A DNA stretch of 64,000 nt, taken from the NCBI GenBank assembly GCA_029263115.1, contig JAJCYC010000032.1:1-64000 (forward strand), read 5' to 3'. The stretch comes from Pseudonocardia sp. (GTDB taxonomy: Bacteria; Actinomycetota; Actinomycetes; Mycobacteriales; Pseudonocardiaceae). This document shows, piece by piece, positions 45,359 to 55,049 of the stretch (positions are counted from its first letter, which is position 1; each line of letters opens with the position of its first letter). The notes below the pieces were generated by a model. The model did no database searches. It was given only the letters and a program-made list of their open reading frames with translations, and had not been told where the DNA came from. A program made the position numbers and the translations under genes.

Positions 45359-46981
45359 TCAGTTGTCGGCCCCGCCGGCCAGTAGTGGCTCGATGTGGAG
45401 CCTCGGGTTCGTCGCCTGCACCGACCGCAGACGATGGATATGTGGGAAGAGGGCTAGGAGCGCCCCGTCAGCGATACGGGTGAGGACTTCGACTCCCGGT
45501 TGGCGATCCAGCACCTGGGCACTTGCGGCGTCGGTCAGGCGGGCCAGGCTGTATTCGAGGTGCTCGAACGTGACGGGCGCGCTGAACTCGGCTTCCAGGC
45601 GCGCCGCGGCGACGTCGAACTGCAGCGGGCCGACCGCGGCGAACACCGGCGCCTGCTCGCCTCGGCGGTCGGACACCAGGATCTGGATCACGCCCTCGCG
45701 ATCGAGCTGCGCCACGCCCTTGCGGAACTGCTTGGTCTTGGACATGTCCGCGACACGGGCCACCGCGAAGTGTTCCGGGGAGAAGCTCGGGATGGCCGGA
45801 AACCGCACCCGGGGCCCGGCGTACAGGGTGTCCCCCGGGCGGAGGGATGAGGCGTTGACCAGGCCCACTATGTCGCCCGGAAAGGCCTCGTCGAGGCTGT
45901 TGCGTTGGCGTCCGAACAAGGACTGGGCGTACTTGGTTGCGAACGGGCGGTCGGTGGCGGCATGAGTAAGGACCATGCCGCGTTCGAATCTGCCCGAGCA
46001 GACTCGCACGAACGCCACCCGGTCGTTGTGCGCCCGATCCATCGAGGACTGCACCTTGAACACGAGCCCGGAGAAGGGCCCTCCGACCGCGCGCGGTCGC
46101 CCACCATCGTCGAGGCGCGCGGATGGCGCCGGGGCCAGGTCCACCAGGGCGTCCAGCAATCGACGGACCCCGATGTTCGGTAGGGCGGCCCCGAACATCA
46201 CCGGTGTCGCCGTGGCGGAGGCGAACGCCTCGGGGTCGAACTGCGCGCCGATCTCGTCGAGCAGCGCGAGCTCGTCCTGGGCACTTGCCCAGTCGGCGCC
46301 CGCACACTGCTCGGCCTCCTCGCGGGTGAGCGGATACTCGAGGGCCGCGGTCGCACCGCCGGGCGCCCGCTCGAAACGGGTCATCACGCCGGTCGCCCGG
46401 TCGATGAGCCCGTGAAGCTGCCCCGCTGGTCCGACCGGCCAGGTCAGCGGCATCGGGCGCAAGCCGATGGTCTGTTCGACCTCATCGAGCAGCTCCAGCG
46501 CCTCCCGTCCGGGTCGGTCCCACTTGTTGACGAAGGTCAACACCGGAATCCCGCGCGAACGGCAGACCTCGAACAGCTTGAGCGTCTGCGCTTCGAGACC
46601 CTTCGCCGCGTCGAGCAACATCACCGCCGCATCCACCGCCGCGAGTACCCGGTAGGTGTCCTCGGAGAAGTCGCCGTGGCCGGGAGTGTCGAGAAGGTTG
46701 ATCACACAGCCGCGATAGTCGAACCGCAGGACCGCGGAGGTGACCGAGATGCCCCGCTTCTGCTCGATATCCATCCAGTCCGAGGTCACTCCCTTACGGC
46801 CGGCCTTCCCGTGGACCGCACCGGCCTCGGCGACTGCGTGAGCGTGCAGGGCCAGCGCCTCGGTCAGGGTCGACTTGCCCGCATCAGGGTGGCTGATCAC
46901 GGCGAACGTCCTCCGGCGGGCCGCCTGCAGCTCCGGCGCCTCGGCGACGGACGAGTCGTTCACCGGAGCGGCGGCGTTCAT
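45359..46981 (-). CDS. prfC: peptide chain release factor 3 (RF3)
   Basis: The 540-residue translational GTPase removes RF1/RF2 from the ribosome after peptide release. G-domain motifs are SHPDAGKST (G1, about residue 30), the effector loop with DWMDIEQKRGISVTSAVL, DTPGHGDF (G3) and NKWDR (G4), followed by domain II and the RF3 C-terminal domain with VGPLQFDVAAARLEAEF. It is read in the same direction as the MerR gene upstream and overlaps its end by 4 bp, so it is under MerR control. RF3 is not universal in actinobacteria. Here it belongs with other ribosome-rescue genes of the block. Confidence 0.94.
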   Translation of the reverse strand: MNAAAPVNDSSVAEAPELQAARRRTFAVISHPDAGKSTLTEALALHAHAVAEAGAVHGKAGRKGVTSDWMDIEQKRGISVTSAVLRFDYRGCVINLLDTPGHGDFSEDTYRVLAAVDAAVMLLDAAKGLEAQTLKLFEVCRSRGIPVLTFVNKWDRPGREALELLDEVEQTIGLRPMPLTWPVGPAGQLHGLIDRATGVMTRFERAPGGATAALEYPLTREEAEQCAGADWASAQDELALLDEIGAQFDPEAFASATATPVMFGAALPNIGVRRLLDALVDLAPAPSARLDDGGRPRAVGGPFSGLVFKVQSSMDRAHNDRVAFVRVCSGRFERGMVLTHAATDRPFATKYAQSLFGRQRNSLDEAFPGDIVGLVNASSLRPGDTLYAGPRVRFPAIPSFSPEHFAVARVADMSKTKQFRKGVAQLDREGVIQILVSDRRGEQAPVFAAVGPLQFDVAAARLEAEFSAPVTFEHLEYSLARLTDAASAQVLDRQPGVEVLTRIADGALLALFPHIHRLRSVQATNPRLHIEPLLAGGADN

Positions 46982-47466
46982 CGGGACCCGCCCCGGGAGT
47001 CGAGCGGGCCGTCGACCGACGCCGGCGCCCGCAATAGCTGTGCGAAGTCTTCCGTGCGGTGCAGTTGCTCGCGCAGGGTGGCGATCCGGGCGTCGACGAT
47101 GACCTGGAACATGCTCAACCGGTCGCGCAGCTCGCCGATGCGTTCGGCGTCGCCGTCGGATGCGGCGGCCAGCTCCTCGACGGTGGTCAGCAGGTCGCGC
47201 ATCTGCTCGAGGGAGAACTCCAGCGGCTTCATCTGCTTGATCAGGCGCAGTCGCTGGATGTCGCGCTCGGGGTAGAGCCGGAAACCGCCCGGTGAGCGCT
47301 CCGTCGGCGCGACCAGGCCGACCTCCTCGTAGTACCGGATGGTCCGCAACGACAGACCCACCCGCTCGGCCACCACACCGATCTGCATCAGCTCACCGCT
47401 CAGGGTGCCCACCTCTGCATCCTCCACCAGGCATTCCTGCCACTCGGTGCCCTCGGCCGGGGTCAT
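46978..47466 (-). CDS. MerR-family regulator, copy 1
   Basis: The 162-residue protein (ATG at 47466) has a MerR helix-turn-helix (IGVVAERVGLSLRTIRYYEEVGLV) with wing RLYPERDIQRLRLIKQMKPLEFSLEQMRDLL, then a coiled-coil dimer helix RLSMFQVIVDARIATLREQLHR. No Cys cluster for metal is present, so it resembles drug- or stress-type MerR proteins. It has an N-terminal extension of about 30 residues. The core is nearly identical to the MerR at 58975, in inverted orientation. It is coupled to prfC. An AT-rich element TAACGTTA lies 18-30 bp upstream. Confidence 0.92.
   Translation of the reverse strand: MTPAEGTEWQECLVEDAEVGTLSGELMQIGVVAERVGLSLRTIRYYEEVGLVAPTERSPGGFRLYPERDIQRLRLIKQMKPLEFSLEQMRDLLTTVEELAAASDGDAERIGELRDRLSMFQVIVDARIATLREQLHRTEDFAQLLRAPASVDGPLDSRGGSR
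47040..47400 (-). repeat. long inverted repeat with 58985-59347 (merR duplication), copy 1
   Basis: About 360 bp of the two merR genes match at an estimated 93-96 % of bases by eye, in opposite orientation, 11.6 kb apart. Similarity ends at both gene edges. Recombination between the copies would invert the segment that carries the ADP-ribosylglycohydrolase, RNase J, ABC-F and HelD genes. Confidence 0.85.
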
Positions 47467-47648
47467 CGACGAAAACTCTTCCCTAACGTTAAAGTACTGT
47501 ACCTCTCCAAGGCGAGACGAGGGACGCCGGGTCGCTCGTGTGGAGCCGAACCTCGCCGCGCCCGGGCGGCAGCCGTCTCCAGGCACCGCCGGGCCGGCGG
47601 GCGGGGTCCGTTGTCGTCGACGCCCCAGCGCTACGGAAGGAATCGATT

Positions 47649-48602
47649 GTGAGCACCTCCGCGGATGTCGTCACCGAGTACTGGCAGGACAAGGCTCGCG
47701 GTCTGCTGCTGGGCTGCCTGTGTGGAGATGGCCTCGCCAACCGCCTCGCCGGCGACCCCGCCCCCGATACCTCCGGGAACGGGGGGCGAAGCAGCTTGCA
47801 TTACACCCTCACGGGGGCACTCGCCCTCGCCGAGGCCGACTTCATCGGCACACACGGACCGCTGCACGAGTCCGATCAGGAAAGCCTGGCCATCGCGCTG
47901 GGCCATACTTGGTGGCGCAACCGACATCGCTCCCATCGGGGGCGCGCGGCGGGGGTCCTGCAGGCGGTGCTCGAGGGCACGTCCTGGCGTGAGGCGCGAT
48001 CAGTGGGCGATCAACCCGGTATCGATGACACGCCAGCCGCCGTCGCCGGGGTAGCCGCACTGTCCGCGATCGGTGAACGAACCTCCGCCGCCTTGAAGTC
48101 GGCGGCGGCGGGCGCGGCGGTCCTGCATCCGAACCCGCTCGCTCGGGAGACCGCCAGATGCCACGTTTCGGCGGTCGCGCTCGCCCTACGGAGTACGCCG
48201 GGGCGCGACCTGCCCATGGCCCAGTTCCTTCCTCGCGTGACAGAGGTGTGCGGGCCGAGGCTGCGCGCCCGGCTCTCCATGGTTCGGCAGCTGCACCAGG
48301 ACGCACGTCCGTCCGATGTCGCAAGCAGCTTCGGCACCAGCGGCTGTGCCGTCGACTCCGTGCCCTCGGCGCTGGCGGCATTCCTGCGTCATCCGGACGA
48401 TCCGCGACAGGCCCTGGACTTCGCGTGTCGAATCGGTAGCCAGTCCACCGGTGTTGCGGCCATGACCGGCGCCCTCATCGGGGCACGACATGGTGCCTGC
48501 GGCCTCCCCGTCGACTGGGTGGATGCCGTCGAGCACAGCGAGAAGATCAAGCGCATCGCCGATGACAACGTCCGGCGGTACCGCTCCGAGGTGGCCAAGT
48601 GA
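47649..48602 (+). CDS. ADP-ribosylglycohydrolase-family protein with altered metal site, copy 1
   Basis: The 317-residue protein starts at a GTG with GGAAGGA upstream. The all-helical ARH/DraG fold is recognisable from GLLLGCLCGDGLANRL (normally GxxxGDAxG) and AAMTGALIGARHGACGLP at the end. But the two metal motifs are changed: the usual S/T-DDT is LHYTLTGALAL, and the usual GGDTDT is IGSQSTG. With the Mg-binding Asp residues gone it is unlikely to hydrolyse ADP-ribose in the normal way. It may bind ADP-ribosylated targets or have another substrate. It is divergent from the merR gene. Confidence 0.85.
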   Translation: MSTSADVVTEYWQDKARGLLLGCLCGDGLANRLAGDPAPDTSGNGGRSSLHYTLTGALALAEADFIGTHGPLHESDQESLAIALGHTWWRNRHRSHRGRAAGVLQAVLEGTSWREARSVGDQPGIDDTPAAVAGVAALSAIGERTSAALKSAAAGAAVLHPNPLARETARCHVSAVALALRSTPGRDLPMAQFLPRVTEVCGPRLRARLSMVRQLHQDARPSDVASSFGTSGCAVDSVPSALAAFLRHPDDPRQALDFACRIGSQSTGVAAMTGALIGARHGACGLPVDWVDAVEHSEKIKRIADDNVRRYRSEVAK

Positions 48603-48645
48603 CCAGCGGAGGGCTTCGGGCGCTCTGACTTCCAGGATGATGCGT

Positions 48646-50055
48646 TCAGCGCGGGTGGGCGCTGCCACGGCGTGCCGGCAGCAACAGCGCGATCGCGGCG
48701 GTCAGAGCGAGCAGGATCGCCATGGCAAGGAATGCGTGGCGGTAGCCCGCGATCGGGTCGGTGGACGCGCCGGGCGGGGCGGCGGTGAGGGCGACGAGGG
48801 CGCTCGGTCCCACCGCCCCGCCCGCCTGTTTGGCGGTGTTCATCAGCCCGGACGCGGCTCCGGCGTCACCTGCGGCCGTTCCTCCGACGACGATGCCGGT
48901 CAGTGGGGTGATGAACAGCCCGCCCCCGACGGCGATGAGGACGGCGGGACCGAGAACGCCGTCCAGATAGGTGCTCTGCGCGGTGACCAGGCTCTGCCAG
49001 CAGAAACCGCAGGCGGCGAGCAGTCCGCCCGCGACGACCAGCGCGCGGTGGCTGACCCGACGCATCAGCCTGGGCGTGACCCAGAGACCCACGGCGATGC
49101 TCAGCAGAGTGTGCGGCAGGAAGCCGAGTCCGGCGCGAACCGCGTTGAAGTGCAGCTCTTCCTGCATGTACAGGGTCAGGAAGTACCACATGGGCACCTG
49201 GAAACTGGCTCCGGCCAGCAGCATCGCGAGGTTTCCCAACCGGACCGGTCGGCTGGCCAGCAGAGCCGGTGGGAGCAGGGGGAAGCGAGCGCATCGGGTC
49301 TCGATCAGGGCGAACAGGCCGAGCCCGAGCACGGCCACACACACTGGGGCCAACGTTTCCGAGCTGCTCCAGCCCTCGACGGGTGCTCGGGCTGTGCCGT
49401 AGGCCAGCGCGACGAGCCCGGTGGTCACCGCGAGGGCTCCGGGCAGGTCCAGGCGGGCCAGGCTCGCGCGACTGTCCGTTCCCGGCAGCCGCCGCAGTGC
49501 CATGGTCATCGCTACGACGCCGATCGGCACGTTGATCAGCAGGACTGCTCGCCAGGTGGCGAACTCGGTGAGGACGCCTCCGAGCAGGTTGCCGCCCGCC
49601 CCGCCGGCGATGCTGGTCGCGGTCCAGATGGCCAGGGCCCGGGTGCGGGCCGCGCCTTCGGGATGGCTTGTGGTCAACAGGGTCAAGGTGACCGGAGCGA
49701 GCGCGGCCGCGGCTAGGCCCTGCGCCGCTCGGGCGGCCACCAGCGTCGTCGCGTCGCCGGCCAGCCCGCCGACCAGACTCGCCGCGACGAATGACGCCAG
49801 ACCGAGCAGGAGGATCCGCCGGCGGCCCCACACATCTGCCAGGCGGCCGCCCACCAGGAGAAATCCGCCGAAGGCGAGCGTGTAGGCGTTCGTCACCCAG
49901 TGCAGTTTGAGCGGGTCGAACTCGAGCGCGCGCTGGATCGTCGGCAGGGCGACGTTGAGCACCGAGACGTCCAGCACGACCATCAGTTGCCCGATGCACG
50001 CCACCGCGAGCACCGACCGTGACCTCGGTACGGGCTGTGTCGTTCGCGAGGCCAT
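48646..50055 (-). CDS. MFS drug efflux transporter (DHA2, 14-span)
   Basis: The 469-residue transporter starts at an ATG with GGGAGGAG upstream. It has motif A GGRLADVWGRRR between helices 2 and 3, motif C-like SIAGGAGGNLLGGVL in helix 5 and about 14 spans. It resembles multidrug exporters of the EmrB/QacA type. It is divergent from a TetR gene, and an inverted repeat CAATGT-AACC-ACATTG lies between, so substrate-induced expression is likely. Confidence 0.92.
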   Translation of the reverse strand: MASRTTQPVPRSRSVLAVACIGQLMVVLDVSVLNVALPTIQRALEFDPLKLHWVTNAYTLAFGGFLLVGGRLADVWGRRRILLLGLASFVAASLVGGLAGDATTLVAARAAQGLAAAALAPVTLTLLTTSHPEGAARTRALAIWTATSIAGGAGGNLLGGVLTEFATWRAVLLINVPIGVVAMTMALRRLPGTDSRASLARLDLPGALAVTTGLVALAYGTARAPVEGWSSSETLAPVCVAVLGLGLFALIETRCARFPLLPPALLASRPVRLGNLAMLLAGASFQVPMWYFLTLYMQEELHFNAVRAGLGFLPHTLLSIAVGLWVTPRLMRRVSHRALVVAGGLLAACGFCWQSLVTAQSTYLDGVLGPAVLIAVGGGLFITPLTGIVVGGTAAGDAGAASGLMNTAKQAGGAVGPSALVALTAAPPGASTDPIAGYRHAFLAMAILLALTAAIALLLPARRGSAHPR

Positions 50056-50089
50056 CCGTCTCCTCCCGGCCGGGCTCCCAATACCAAAT

Positions 50090-50105
50090 CAATGTAACCA
50101 CATTG
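50090..50105. promoter_or_regulatory. TetR operator CAATGT-AACC-ACATTG
   Basis: A perfect 6-bp-arm inverted repeat lies in the 63-bp gap between the divergent MFS and TetR genes, overlapping where both promoters must be. Confidence 0.75.
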
Positions 50106-50118
50106 CTAAGATGCTGGG

Positions 50119-50724
50119 GTGAGGAGCCGAGCCAGGGGGTTAGGCGCTGCCCACGATCAGCGCAGGACCTCGATCGCGGACGCGGTACTGGCGATCGTGG
50201 CCGAGCGGGGTCTGGGCGCGGTGTCGCTCGCTGCGGTCGCAGCGCAGGCCGGGGTGTCCGGCGGCCGGGTGCAGCACTACTTCCGCACCAAGCAGGAGCT
50301 GATCGAAGCCGCCTTCGAGCGGGCCAACCAGTTAGCCACCGCCCGCATCGAGGCCCACTCCGGGATCGACGACCCTGGCGTTCTGCTACGTGTGGTGCTC
50401 ACCCAGTTGATTCCGCACGACGCGGTGACGGAGTTGCACATGCGGGTACGCCAGTCGTTCACCGCGCTCGGCCTGGCCGACGACGCGATCGCCGCCCGTC
50501 TTCGTTCGCAGTATGCGGACCTGCACCGTCGGCTGGCCGAACTGATCGCCGCCGAGCAGGCCGGCGGGTGCATCTCGGCCGGCACCGATCCCCACGCCGC
50601 GGCGGCCTCATTGGTCGCGTTGGCCGAGGGGCTGGCCTACTACGTGTTGATCGGGGTGACGCCCGCCAAGCGTGCCCACGAGGCCGTGCTCACCGCGCTC
50701 GAACGGCTGCACCACGCGGGATAG
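50119..50724 (+). CDS. TetR-family repressor of the adjacent efflux pump
   Basis: The 201-residue protein (GTG start) has the helix-turn-helix AAVAAQAGVSGGRVQHYFRTKQELIEAAF near residues 38-66 and an all-helical ligand domain. It is divergent from the DHA2 transporter gene with the operator in between. It likely represses both genes until it binds an exported compound. Confidence 0.92.
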   Translation: MRSRARGLGAAHDQRRTSIADAVLAIVAERGLGAVSLAAVAAQAGVSGGRVQHYFRTKQELIEAAFERANQLATARIEAHSGIDDPGVLLRVVLTQLIPHDAVTELHMRVRQSFTALGLADDAIAARLRSQYADLHRRLAELIAAEQAGGCISAGTDPHAAAASLVALAEGLAYYVLIGVTPAKRAHEAVLTALERLHHAG

Positions 50725-50761
50725 CGCTCCTTCTCACCGGTGCGCCGCCAGCCGGCATCAC

Positions 50762-51472
50762 TCAATAGCCGAGGTACACCGTATTGGCCGAACGGCCGCC
50801 GGTGAGAGGGTTCGGGAACGTGATCACCTGTGCCTCCGTACGGCCGAAGACCCCGGACAGCACAGCGCGGAACTGCTCATCGGGTGGATCGTCGGACCAC
50901 AGCGCGAAGACGCCGCCCGGGAGCAGTTGGCGGGCAAGGCGACCGAGGCCCGCGGCGGTGTAGAAGGGGGCGTGGCTCGGGTACAGAAGGTGCCGGGGTG
51001 TGTGGTCGATATCTACGATGATGGCGTCGAACCGCCGTCCCGGTGCTCCCGGGTCGAGCCCGGCGTCGGCGTCAACCAGCGCGAAGAAGTCGCCCTCGCA
51101 CAACCGGGTGCGGGTGTCGGCGGCGAGACCCTCGGTCTCCGGCAACAGTCCGCGTTGATGCCAGTTGATCACCTCGTCGAGTGCCTCCACCACGACCAGC
51201 GAACGAACACGAGGATCGTCCAGTACCGCTTTCGCGGTGTAGCCGAGCCCCAGGCCCGCGACGACGACATCGAGATTGTTGCCTGGTAGTCGCGCCAGGG
51301 CGAGACGCGCGAGTTCGATCTCGGCGACGGTGAACAGGCTCGACATGAGGAACTCGTCACCGAGCTTGACCTCGTAGATGTCGACCTTCAGCGACGGCTC
51401 GAGCCGCCGCCGCAGGCTGAGGGTTCCCATGGGGGTCTCACCCCAGGCGAGTTCCTCGAATCGTGCGCTCAA
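50762..51472 (-). CDS. spermidine-synthase-like methyltransferase-fold protein
   Basis: The 236-residue protein starts at a TTG (an ATG at 51430 is possible). It has a Rossmann core of the spermidine-synthase type: VVVAGLGLGYTAKAVLD, the acidic end of strand 2 LVVVEALDEVI, and the catalytic-region Asp pattern FDAIIVDIDHTPRHLL. The N-terminal beta domain (ELAWGETPMGTLSLRRR) is present, but the polyamine-site residues are not clear, so the reaction is unknown. Related proteins occur widely in actinobacteria without assigned function. Confidence 0.8.
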   Translation of the reverse strand: MSARFEELAWGETPMGTLSLRRRLEPSLKVDIYEVKLGDEFLMSSLFTVAEIELARLALARLPGNNLDVVVAGLGLGYTAKAVLDDPRVRSLVVVEALDEVINWHQRGLLPETEGLAADTRTRLCEGDFFALVDADAGLDPGAPGRRFDAIIVDIDHTPRHLLYPSHAPFYTAAGLGRLARQLLPGGVFALWSDDPPDEQFRAVLSGVFGRTEAQVITFPNPLTGGRSANTVYLGY

Positions 51473-51526
51473 GACCGACCTACCTTGTAGGCGTACCGGG
51501 GCATCAGCCGAACCGACTCTCCGTCG

Positions 51527-53215
<1,689 letters not shown>

Positions 53216-53298
53216 AACCTTTACGTTACGCGAGAGTATGTGGCGACCAGTCAGCGACCACGCCACGGCGGCGGGATCGGGCGATCCTCTTGCCGAGT

Positions 53299-53523
53299 TC
53301 AATCGCCGATCGGGATGTCCGGCAGGTGATCCCACAGGTCGCGGACGTCTCGGAAACTGCGCTCGGGCAGTCGTTTTAACGTCGTCAACACATCTGCACC
53401 GCTGCCGTACTGGACCGCTGCGGTGATGATTTCCTGCTTGGTCGCCGACGAGCGGGTGAAGGCGTGGTCGACCGCGTCGATGATCTCGATACGGGTGACA
53501 TCCTGAGGTCGATCATTCTCCAT
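53299..53523 (-). CDS. small DUF2795-like protein
   Basis: The 74-residue protein (ATG at 53523; a GTG nine bases earlier is possible) ends with DVLTTLKRLPERSFRDVRDLWDHLPDIP, which resembles the DUF2795 pattern of small actinobacterial proteins in which a -LP-FxSVxDLW- helix pair is conserved. The function of the family is unknown. It stands between RNase J and the second ADP-ribosylglycohydrolase gene, all on the minus strand. A TTACGTCAAGGTAAAG element lies just upstream. Confidence 0.7.
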   Translation of the reverse strand: MENDRPQDVTRIEIIDAVDHAFTRSSATKQEIITAAVQYGSGADVLTTLKRLPERSFRDVRDLWDHLPDIPIGD

Positions 53524-53592
53524 GTCTGCCACTCGTCATACTTTACCTTGACGTAAGCGTTGTCTTTGGTGACGGTCGCCACCGCCTCGCAC

Positions 53593-54642
53593 TCACCGAC
53601 CCCCTGCTGGATCCCGTGGCACGTCACCGGCGCGAAGGAGAGCGGGACTACCAGTAAGGACCGCACAGCGGGTCAGCGTGTCCGCCGCCGCCCGGATCAG
53701 CGGACCGATCTCGAGGCGACCGAGGACCTCCGTCGGCAGGCCGGTGGCGCCGCAGCGCGCCCCGGCCAGAGCGCCGGCCATGGCGGCGATCGTGCCCGTG
53801 TCCCCGCCCACCCGGACCGCGAAGTCCAGCACCTCGTCCGGATCATCCGGAGCGTGCAGGAAGGCGGCGATCGCGGTGGGCACCGACTGCAGCGCCGACG
53901 GCCCGCTGCCGAGGGCCCGCCGCGTCCGATCGGGACTCTCGTTGCCGGCCAGTGCCCAGATGCGCGACAGCCGGGACAAGTACCCCGTCTCGAGGTCACA
54001 GGCGCACAGCGCTTCGATGAAACGGTCCGCGACCGACGGCTTCATCCGGTCGCTGCCGGCGGCCAGCGCGACTGCCACCGCTTGCAGCGCCGCTCCGGCG
54101 TGGCCATGCGGATGCTGATGGGTCACCCGCGCGCTTCGGCGGGCCCAGTCCATCACCTGCCGGACAGGCAGACCGAGCAGGCCAACGGCCACGACGCGAG
54201 CGGCGGCGCCGTTGCCGTCGGAACCGGCACCGTCGAACAGGCCGCCGGCCACCGCCGGCCAGGGCGCCCCGACCAACGCGGCCCGCAGAACGTCCTCCGA
54301 ACCGCATCCCAGGCTCCGACAGACGGCTCGCCGCCAAGCCCAGGCCAGATCGTGGACCAGCGCGGTCTCCTCCAACTCGGCACCTCTAGCCAGCCGGCTC
54401 GAGAGATGCTGGGCGAGCGCGAGCACCATCACCGTGCCCCCGCTGTAGCTCAACATCATGGTGCGATCGCGGTGCCGGCGGTACTCGGACTCGTCGACCT
54501 CGCCGACACCGTCGAACGGCCGACCCAGCGCGTCTCCGCATGCCGAGCCCAGCAGCGCGCCACGCACGCGGTTGGCAACTTCATCGTCTCCCAAGGCATT
54601 CCAGCCGGACTTCCGTGCAGTCTCGACCTCAGACAGGTCCAT
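53593..54642 (-). CDS. ADP-ribosylglycohydrolase-family protein with altered metal site, copy 2
   Basis: The 349-residue protein starts at an ATG with GGAGGG upstream. The fold is clear from GALLGSACGDALGRPFDG (motif I intact) and GGDTGTIAAMAGALAGARCGATGLP. The DDT metal motif is changed to SYSGGTVMVLAL, and GGDTDT has one Asp replaced (GGDTGT). It is therefore closer to active ARH than the copy at 47649 but still lacks at least three Asp. The two copies share order and length and probably arose from one duplication followed by divergence. Confidence 0.86.
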   Translation of the reverse strand: MDLSEVETARKSGWNALGDDEVANRVRGALLGSACGDALGRPFDGVGEVDESEYRRHRDRTMMLSYSGGTVMVLALAQHLSSRLARGAELEETALVHDLAWAWRRAVCRSLGCGSEDVLRAALVGAPWPAVAGGLFDGAGSDGNGAAARVVAVGLLGLPVRQVMDWARRSARVTHQHPHGHAGAALQAVAVALAAGSDRMKPSVADRFIEALCACDLETGYLSRLSRIWALAGNESPDRTRRALGSGPSALQSVPTAIAAFLHAPDDPDEVLDFAVRVGGDTGTIAAMAGALAGARCGATGLPTEVLGRLEIGPLIRAAADTLTRCAVLTGSPALLRAGDVPRDPAGGR

Positions 54643-55049
54643 CGGCCCTCCACGCCTCTCTAAGCCCAGTCCAGATGGCTGGATCTCTACAGTAACGTGA
54701 GATATTCCTGATAGGCAGGACTACTGGCGCAGGCCCGTGACCTCAAGCCCGACGGGGCCCGGATTGGACGTGATGGACCGCAGCAGGGTCCTCATCCAGG
54801 TCTTTCACCTGGCCTATTGTCCACTCTCTCCCATATCGGGTTCATCCACCCGAACGCGAGAGACGAAGGACGGTGGACAGCTCGCGGCAGGTGATCGCCA
54901 CCGTGACGCGGGTGACCGACAGCGCTGGCGTACTCTCACGTAAGGAGATACTAGGCAACTAGACGTCGGCTCTCGCCGCCGCTGGTCCATCCGGACCCCG
55001 GCGCGCGAGCCACCGTCACCGCAGCCGCCAGCGGATCGGGAGGGCATAC
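54643..55049. promoter_or_regulatory. control region between arh2 and the ABC-F gene with a leader hairpin
   Basis: The 407-bp gap holds two AT-rich ACGT elements: CTCACGTTACTGTAGAG (read on the minus strand, near 54685-54701) in front of arh2, and TACTCTCACGTAAGGAGATACT (54931-54952) in front of the ABC-F gene, where GATACT can act as -10 box. Between transcript start and the GTG at 55050, GGCTC/GAGCC, CGCCG/CGGCG and GGTCC/GGACC stack into one hairpin (54968-55011). CCGCTGG (54979-54985) can instead pair with CCAGCGG (55028-55034), next to the ribosome-binding site GGGAGGG. This looks like an attenuation switch. No convincing leader peptide was found. Confidence 0.55.

Noticed and set aside
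54737-54943. A leader-peptide gene for the ABC-F gene
   Set aside because: The frame lies before the likely -10 box at 54947-54952 and would not be on the same transcript; its end is Arg/Asp-rich without stalling features.
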